NCBI GenBank assembly: GCA_015486145.1
Contig: WFSH01000109.1
Location: 1-10,333, forward strand
Reading direction: 5' to 3'
DNA from: Mesoaciditogaceae bacterium
Lineage (GTDB): Bacteria; Thermotogota; Thermotogae; Mesoaciditogales; Mesoaciditogaceae
DNA: 10,333 nucleotides
The notes below the pieces were generated by a model. The model was not told the origin of the DNA, did no database searches, and was given only the letters and a program-made list of their open reading frames with translations. The position numbers and the translations under genes were made by a program. Shown here one piece after another: positions 6,343-10,333 of this stretch. Position 1 is the first letter of the stretch. Each line of letters opens with the position of its first letter.

Positions 6343-7321
6343 ATCCAGTTCTCGATGATTTTACTCCAGCCTCTATGATGGCGAGATCCCTTAAGGCCGA
6401 TTCTGGTGTTCCAAATTTTATCGGCATGCCATCGGCTATTGCAGAGTGGAATTCTTTGAATTCTTCCACAAAAAGGTTGGTTATTGACGACGGATACTTT
6501 TCAATGGTATTTTCCTTGATAATTTCAACTTCTCTTGGAGTGGCACGCATTTTGCCTCGGGTTCCGTAGATCTTTAAGCTCTTGTGAGCCGGAGCGTCAA
6601 GAGCGTAACTTACGGAATAACTACCAATGACACCATTTTTAAATCTCATGTTCAACACCATGGTGTCATCACCGCCTATGTATTCACTCACCTTGGATAC
6701 CATGCCACAAACCTCTTCCACTTCTCCGAGTATTGCACGGAGAACCGCCACGTTGTGCACGCCTCCATCCGACAAAAATCCACCAATATGTTTTGGGTTC
6801 TTGCGCCATGGAGTGTTGACATATTCGTTGTCTTTTCCAAAGTTAACTATGACGTTCCAGTCGAACAACTTTGGTGTTCCGATTTTGCCCATGCGAATCA
6901 GATCGGAGATCTGTTTTAACTCCGGATCGTATCGTTGATTCTCAGCCACCATGAATATCTGGTCGTACGCGCGAGATATGTTGATGATTTTTTTCGCCGT
7001 TTCAACGTTTTCTGCAATTGGTTTTTCGCACATTACGTGGATACCATTTCTCAGAGCGTCTTGAATTATTTCCAAATTAAAGTGGGGTGGTACGGCCAAG
7101 TCAACGGCATCTACCAGACCAGAAATTATCAGATGATGATAATCGTTGAAAACGCGTGGCTTCTTCTCGAATTGTTCGGCAAATTTTTGCGCATTTTCCA
7201 TATGTCCACTTGCCACCGCTGTTACCTCAAAAAGTTCTGGTAACTTCCGAAGAGCCGGGAGATGAAGCTTTTTCGCGGCAATTCCAGTTCCTATAATTCC
7301 CAAACGTATTCGTTTGTTCAT
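6311..7321 (-). CDS. Gfo/Idh/MocA family NAD(P)-dependent oxidoreductase
   Basis: A 336-residue dehydrogenase of the family that oxidises or reduces sugars, inositols and related polyols; the substrate cannot be read from the sequence. The N-terminal Rossmann domain shows LGIIGTGIAAKKLHLPAL, with G11 and G13 of the dinucleotide loop, then the VDAVDLAVPPHFNLE strand and the hallmark HVMCEKPIAEN (96-105) with Lys100. The C-terminal alpha/beta domain follows: MVAENQRYDPEL (124-135), GTPKLFDWNVIV, GGFLSDGGVHNVAVLRAILG (180-199) with the conserved Asp185 and His189, and GTRGKM. The start is ATG; GGAGGGG lies about 12 bases upstream, slightly far. It follows the Mrp-type gene by 21 bases and overlaps the methyltransferase gene if that starts at GTG. 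No sugar transport or catabolic gene is nearby, so its role in this array is unclear. Confidence 0.9.
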   Translation of the reverse strand: MNKRIRLGIIGTGIAAKKLHLPALRKLPELFEVTAVASGHMENAQKFAEQFEKKPRVFNDYHHLIISGLVDAVDLAVPPHFNLEIIQDALRNGIHVMCEKPIAENVETAKKIINISRAYDQIFMVAENQRYDPELKQISDLIRMGKIGTPKLFDWNVIVNFGKDNEYVNTPWRKNPKHIGGFLSDGGVHNVAVLRAILGEVEEVCGMVSKVSEYIGGDDTMVLNMRFKNGVIGSYSVSYALDAPAHKSLKIYGTRGKMRATPREVEIIKENTIEKYPSSITNLFVEEFKEFHSAIADGMPIKFGTPESALRDLAIIEAGVKSSRTGCAIRIEELLE

Positions 7322-7342
7322 GAAGATGGATAACCCCTCCTT

Positions 7343-8095
7343 TCAAAAAGAAAGTTCCAATTTTTCCAAGATGGTGTTAACGGCATCCTGAAATTTTCTT
7401 CTCACATCACCTTCACTTCTCGTCAGATACAGAAAAGCGGAACCAAATTTTTCTCCTATTTCTGGAATTAACGGTATTCTTGCTATTACCTCTAAATTAG
7501 TTTTCTTTGCGAGCTCATCCGTGTTCTTTCCGAATAAATAATGTCGAGCTCCGCAATGAGGGCATGTGTAGTAAGACATATTTTCCCACAATCCTACAAT
7601 GGGAATTTTAGACTTCTTCAAAAAATTTATTATTTTTTCCACATCACCAAGTGCCACCTTTTGTGAAGTCGTAACTATTATCGCAGCGTCAATTTTGTTT
7701 TCGTAGATCTTTAAAACTTCGAGAGGCTCATCGCCGCTTCCCGGAGGAAAATCGATGATCATGTAGTCTAAATCCCCCCAAAGGGTATCTTTCACGAATT
7801 GATCTATGAGTTTGGCTTTCAAAGGGCCTCGCCATATTACCGGTGTATCTTGCTCGATCGCGAAAGCGATCGTCATGAATTTCAAATTTCCAACCTCTAT
7901 GGGCTGAAAGTGTTTACCGTCTGTCATTATTTCCGATTTCTCAATTCCAAGGATTATGTGATCATTTGGACCGTGAATATCAACGTCGAGCAACCCCACT
8001 TTGTTTCCATTCAGTGATAGTTCCGTTGCCAAACTAACCGCTGTTGTGGATTTTCCAACACCGCCTTTACCACTTGTCACCATGATGGTTTTCAA
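7343..8095 (-). CDS. mrp: Mrp/NBP35/ApbC-type P-loop ATPase, Fe-S cluster carrier
   Basis: A cytosolic MinD-superfamily ATPase that as a dimer binds and delivers Fe-S clusters to client proteins. It has 250 residues, a minimal form without the N-terminal MIP18/DUF59 domain found in longer Mrp proteins. The deviant Walker A motif is TSGKGGVGKST (7-17) with the signature Lys10. LLDVDIHGPND (35-45) is the switch I region, with Asn where Ser is usual after HGP. VIWRGP (86-91) and MIIDFPPGSGDE (112-123) form Walker B and switch II. WENMSYYTCPHCGARHYLFG holds the cluster-binding Cys178 and Cys181. The start is TTG, placed directly after the TAA of the HEAT-repeat gene, with GAGG about six bases before it. 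An ATG four codons later would cut into the beta strand before the P-loop and lacks an SD. Confidence 0.93.
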   Translation of the reverse strand: MKTIMVTSGKGGVGKSTTAVSLATELSLNGNKVGLLDVDIHGPNDHIILGIEKSEIMTDGKHFQPIEVGNLKFMTIAFAIEQDTPVIWRGPLKAKLIDQFVKDTLWGDLDYMIIDFPPGSGDEPLEVLKIYENKIDAAIIVTTSQKVALGDVEKIINFLKKSKIPIVGLWENMSYYTCPHCGARHYLFGKNTDELAKKTNLEVIARIPLIPEIGEKFGSAFLYLTRSEGDVRRKFQDAVNTILEKLELSF

Positions 8096-9397
8096 TTATA
8101 TCCTCACCTCTAATTCTAACAATTTTTCAGGCGCAATTTTCAGCAAACCGTCGAGTGCTGTGATTCTGAATTTCAAAAGATCTTGGGATTCGACAATGAT
8201 CGCCAATTCTTCACCTGAGATTTCTTTAGCTGCGATAAGCGCTTTGAGCGCCTCTGTTCGCACTTTGGATGGAAAACGCTTATCCAAATAATCGAATACG
8301 ACTCCTTCGTTCAACCCAAGTCTCCTTAGGGTTTTTAAAGCTGGTACGAGTGTCTTTTCGTCTCCTTCACTTACCACACGTTTTAGAGCTTCCACGTTTT
8401 CTACAGACGGATATTTGTAAACATATGGAATGGCAAGGGCTTTCAGGTCTCTATTTTCGGAATTTAAAAAATCTTTAACGGTATCAAGAGCATATGCCCC
8501 ATCCGAAGTCATTATGGCCTTAAAAGCCGCGATTTTAACCTTTAACGACGGATGATTCAAGTAATTAAGTGCTAATTTTTCTAAATCTGGTCTGTCACGA
8601 CAGCTCTTCGTTACGCCGTCCAGAGCAGAATAAATTTTAATTGGAAATGCCTTTTGATTTGAGAGAAGTGATTCAAAGAATTCCCAAACATCGTCGCAAT
8701 TCATGATTCCCATGAATTTGATCGCTGCAGATGAAAGAGATAGATAAGAAGAATTGGCAATTTTCTTCATGATTTTTAGCGGATTCATGGAGTTTAAAGC
8801 GTAAAAGTTCAATGCTCTAAGTCTTATTTGATCGGGAAGGGAGGGATTGAATATCATGTCGATGATCAAATCGTGCTCAAACTTTTCCCCAACTTCGACA
8901 AGGGTTTTAATGGCCTCAAACTTTAATCTTGGATCTGGATCGTTGAGCAGATTTTCTATTTTTCCATTTAAGTCGCTACATCCAATTTTTGAAAGTGAAC
9001 GAAGTGCACTGATTCTTACGTCATGAGATACATCGATGAGAAAAAGCTCAGCATATTTGCACGATTGATTAAATTCCATGTTGGGGAGCAGTTTTGCAGC
9101 TTCTTTTTTGACTTTTACAGCTCTCTTTAGGAGCAAACTCATTTCTGCAGCTGAAATTGGGTGGCTCATGGCGTTTAAATATTTAAGGGCGGCTATTACC
9201 ACAAAATCTGATTCATGTGAGAGCAACTCCGTTGCGCGATGCATGTGAAGAGGATCTTTCATCTTTCTCAACACATCAAGGGTGGCGGCTATTACGACTG
9301 AATTTGATGAGTCTAAGCCTTCTGAAATTTTCTGTGTTTCCGATTCAATGAGATTTCTCTTTAGTCTGTTTAAAATTTCATTCGAATTTTTTTTCAT
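8096..9397 (-). CDS. HEAT-repeat (alpha-solenoid) protein of unknown partner
   Basis: About 433 residues from the ATG chosen here. After a short basic, polar N terminus the chain is built from roughly ten helix-turn-helix units of 30-40 residues. Visible units include DVSHDVRISALRSLSKIG, DPDPRLKFEAIKTLVEVG, DQIRLRALNFYAL, HPSLKVKIAAFKAIM, ENRDLKALAIPYVYKYP, DEKTLVPALKTLRRLG and PSKVRTEALKALIAAKEI. The pattern (small residue, Val-Arg, Ala-Leu) is that of HEAT or PBS-lyase-like repeats, which form a curved scaffold for protein-protein contacts. There is no signal peptide, membrane segment or catalytic motif. The start is uncertain. An upstream in-frame TTG at 9436 would add 13 residues and overlap tsaB by 59 bases; ATG 9397 overlaps by 20, with GGAG only one base away. 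It lies between tsaB and the Mrp gene, touching the latter with no gap, so a scaffolding role for one of them is possible but unproven. Confidence 0.85.
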   Translation of the reverse strand: MKKNSNEILNRLKRNLIESETQKISEGLDSSNSVVIAATLDVLRKMKDPLHMHRATELLSHESDFVVIAALKYLNAMSHPISAAEMSLLLKRAVKVKKEAAKLLPNMEFNQSCKYAELFLIDVSHDVRISALRSLSKIGCSDLNGKIENLLNDPDPRLKFEAIKTLVEVGEKFEHDLIIDMIFNPSLPDQIRLRALNFYALNSMNPLKIMKKIANSSYLSLSSAAIKFMGIMNCDDVWEFFESLLSNQKAFPIKIYSALDGVTKSCRDRPDLEKLALNYLNHPSLKVKIAAFKAIMTSDGAYALDTVKDFLNSENRDLKALAIPYVYKYPSVENVEALKRVVSEGDEKTLVPALKTLRRLGLNEGVVFDYLDKRFPSKVRTEALKALIAAKEISGEELAIIVESQDLLKFRITALDGLLKIAPEKLLELEVRI

Positions 9398-10028
9398 GCT
9401 CCGTGTCTCTTTTCTTTGCCAGCTTTTCTTCGGCAATGGGCTTTTGAACGTAAAATGGTTTGATATTTAAATGATTGTAAACATGCATCTTATTTTTAAA
9501 TGCCCTTTTCATCGCTTCGATCATATCGAATCCAGTGAACAACGGTCCAGTAATAATTTCTATTTTTTCTCCATTTACAATTTCTTCCGATAGGATCTTT
9601 TTGCCGCTCAAATGCTTTACAACGAAATCAACTGAATTCATGGAATAAGTCCACGATTTTCCATCATATTCCGAAACGTACACCCAACCCATTCTCGCTT
9701 TTCTTAACAAAACAATTGGTTCTTTTGTGACAACACATTCGGCGTAGGGCACTCCAATTATTGGTATGGAATGGGCAAAAGACATTGCTTTCACGGTCGC
9801 AATCCCGCTTCTTATGCCTGTAAAATGTCCTGGTCCTGTTACGCATCCTACAGCGTCCAAATCCGCCACTTCCATTCCAAAAAATTTCAAGGTACGATCT
9901 ATTTCCATCATCAAAAAATCAGAGTGACGATTCTTTGATTTTGTGACCGTGGAACGCATTTCTCCTCCATCAACTTCCAATGCCACTTTGAGCCAGATTG
10001 AAGAAGTGTCTAATGTGAGTAAGTTCAA
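9378..10028 (-). CDS. tsaB: tRNA threonylcarbamoyladenosine biosynthesis protein TsaB
   Basis: Partner of TsaD and TsaE in making N6-threonylcarbamoyladenosine at position 37 of ANN-decoding tRNAs; it is a non-catalytic dimerisation platform of the ASKHA fold. It has 216 residues, the usual length. LLTLDTSSIWLKVAL (3-17) is the first ASKHA strand pair, RHSDFLMMEIDRTLKFFG the following helix, and DLDAVGCVTGPGHFTGIRSGIATVKAMSF (57-84) the most conserved family block. It is followed by IPIIGVPYAECV and a C-terminal KPFYVQKP element like the usual YLR-x-P ending. The metal-site histidines of TsaD are absent, as expected for TsaB. The start is TTG: minus-strand AAAGGA (10043-10038) lies nine bases ahead, whereas an earlier ATG is out of frame. 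It is the first gene after the promoter. tsaD and tsaE are not in the window. Confidence 0.92.
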   Translation of the reverse strand: MNLLTLDTSSIWLKVALEVDGGEMRSTVTKSKNRHSDFLMMEIDRTLKFFGMEVADLDAVGCVTGPGHFTGIRSGIATVKAMSFAHSIPIIGVPYAECVVTKEPIVLLRKARMGWVYVSEYDGKSWTYSMNSVDFVVKHLSGKKILSEEIVNGEKIEIITGPLFTGFDMIEAMKRAFKNKMHVYNHLNIKPFYVQKPIAEEKLAKKRDTEHEKKFE

Positions 10029-10059
10029 AAAAGATCATCCTTTCTCAAATATCGATTAA

Positions 10060-10068
10060 ATTATAACA
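10060..10068 (-). promoter_or_regulatory. Extended -10 promoter for the tsaB-to-hom array
   Basis: The minus strand reads TGTTATAAT, a perfect TATAAT hexamer (10065-10060) with the TG of an extended -10 element. No good -35 hexamer is seen at 16-18 bases upstream, where the sequence is T-rich (CTTATT or similar), consistent with an extended -10 promoter. Transcription would start near 10053, giving a leader of about 25 bases that contains the tsaB SD. No other comparable promoter was found between the ten minus-strand genes. Confidence 0.6.
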
Positions 10069-10141
10069 TTCTTGAGAAGTAAAATAAGATTCTTTTTTCT
10101 CTTCGAGATTGTGTGGGTAACATATTTTGAATAATAGCATG

Positions 10142-10203
10142 TTTTGACATTTTAGTACCGCTTTACAAGCGGTGAATGTAATCTTTTTGAAGCCTTGTCA
10201 AAA
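10142..10203. repeat. MITE-like inverted-repeat unit with internal hairpin
   Basis: TTTTGACA at 10142-10149 and TGTCAAAA at 10196-10203 are perfect 8-base inverted repeats bounding a 62-base unit. Inside it, ACCGCTT (10157-10163), loop TAC, and AAGCGGT (10167-10173) form a perfect 7-bp hairpin. There is no T-tract directly after the hairpin on either strand, so it is not a typical intrinsic terminator. The right arm can also pair with TTTGAC at 10228-10233, around an AGAC/GTCT stem (10211-10214 with 10225-10228), giving an alternative fold. It contains no coding potential and lies upstream of the tsaB promoter. Confidence 0.6.
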
Positions 10204-10239
10204 CTGATTCAGACGTTTTTTGGAGTCTTTGACCACACC

Positions 10240-10326
10240 GTCATCCTGAAAGTTCCGTAGGAACTATTCAGGACCTCCAAGCAACTAACAAGGTGGATCG
10301 AGATTCTGAATCAAGTTCAGAATGAC
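10240..10326. repeat. Dispersed repeat element, 87 bp, with imperfect terminal inverted repeats and two hairpins
   Basis: The ends GTCATCCTGAA (10240-10250) and TTCAGAATGAC (10316-10326) are inverted repeats with one mismatch in eleven. Near the left end TCCTGAA-AGTTCC-GTA-GGAACT-A-TTCAGGA makes a 13-bp stem with a single bulged A. Near the right end ATTCTGAA-TCAAG-TTCAGAAT makes an 8-bp hairpin. The left hairpin is shared with 223-261 in covarying form, which shows a dispersed family. Elements with GTCATyCTGAA ends are, as I recall, common non-autonomous repeats in many bacterial genomes. It has no coding capacity. The window ends seven bases beyond it. Confidence 0.75.
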
Positions 10327-10333
10327 ACAAAAA

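Noticed and set aside
9398..9436. Upstream TTG start of the HEAT-repeat gene
   Set aside because: It has no clear SD and would deepen the overlap with tsaB to 59 bases; kept as an alternative rather than the main call.
10144..10149. TTGACA resembling a plus-strand -35 box
   Set aside because: No -10-like hexamer is found 16-18 bases downstream (AAGCGG there), no plus-strand gene follows, and the sequence is better explained as an inverted-repeat arm.
10157..10173. ACCGCTT/AAGCGGT hairpin as an intrinsic terminator
   Set aside because: No T-tract directly follows on either strand.

Overview
The window looks like a chromosomal segment of a low-to-moderate G+C bacterium, most plausibly a member or relative of the Thermotogota. 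This is an inference from protein style (lysine/glutamate-rich enzymes, a short Mrp ATPase, an ACT-less homoserine dehydrogenase, a CheW and a LexA in one tightly packed operon) and from heavy use of TTG and GTG starts behind strong Shine-Dalgarno (SD) sequences. No marker in the window fixes the taxon.

Layout: positions 1-408 hold no gene. They contain a structured segment resembling domain I of a group II intron (1-167), cut off at a perfect 20-bp palindrome (core 172-191), and then a worn copy of a hairpin repeat (223-261). One plus-strand gene follows, an alpha/beta-hydrolase of the monoacylglycerol lipase type (409-1221). Everything from 1205 to 10028 is a single minus-strand array of ten genes with overlaps or gaps of at most 66 bases. 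In transcription order these are tsaB (tRNA t6A37 formation), a HEAT-repeat protein, an Mrp/NBP35-type Fe-S carrier ATPase, a Gfo/Idh/MocA oxidoreductase, an O6-methylguanine-DNA methyltransferase, a DUF1015 protein, a LexA-like repressor, cheW, a divergent PurH homologue and homoserine dehydrogenase. An extended -10 promoter (TGTTATAAT, minus strand, 10060-10068) lies just ahead of tsaB. The last 190 bases (from about 10142) are MITE-like or REP-like inverted repeats, one of which shares a covarying hairpin with the copy at 223-261.

How the genes fit together: the array mixes translation fidelity, Fe-S handling, DNA repair and its putative regulator, chemotaxis coupling and amino-acid synthesis. 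It reads as a long multi-purpose operon rather than one pathway. Two members look like altered versions of well-known proteins. The LexA homologue keeps its winged-helix DNA-binding domain but shows no Ser/Lys self-cleavage dyad and no Ala-Gly cleavage site. The PurH homologue lacks the cyclohydrolase KTLHPK region and the formyltransferase Lys-His pair. The PurH-like start codon also sits unusually far from its SD, with a hairpin in between that would restore normal spacing. These three points are the most interesting content of the window.
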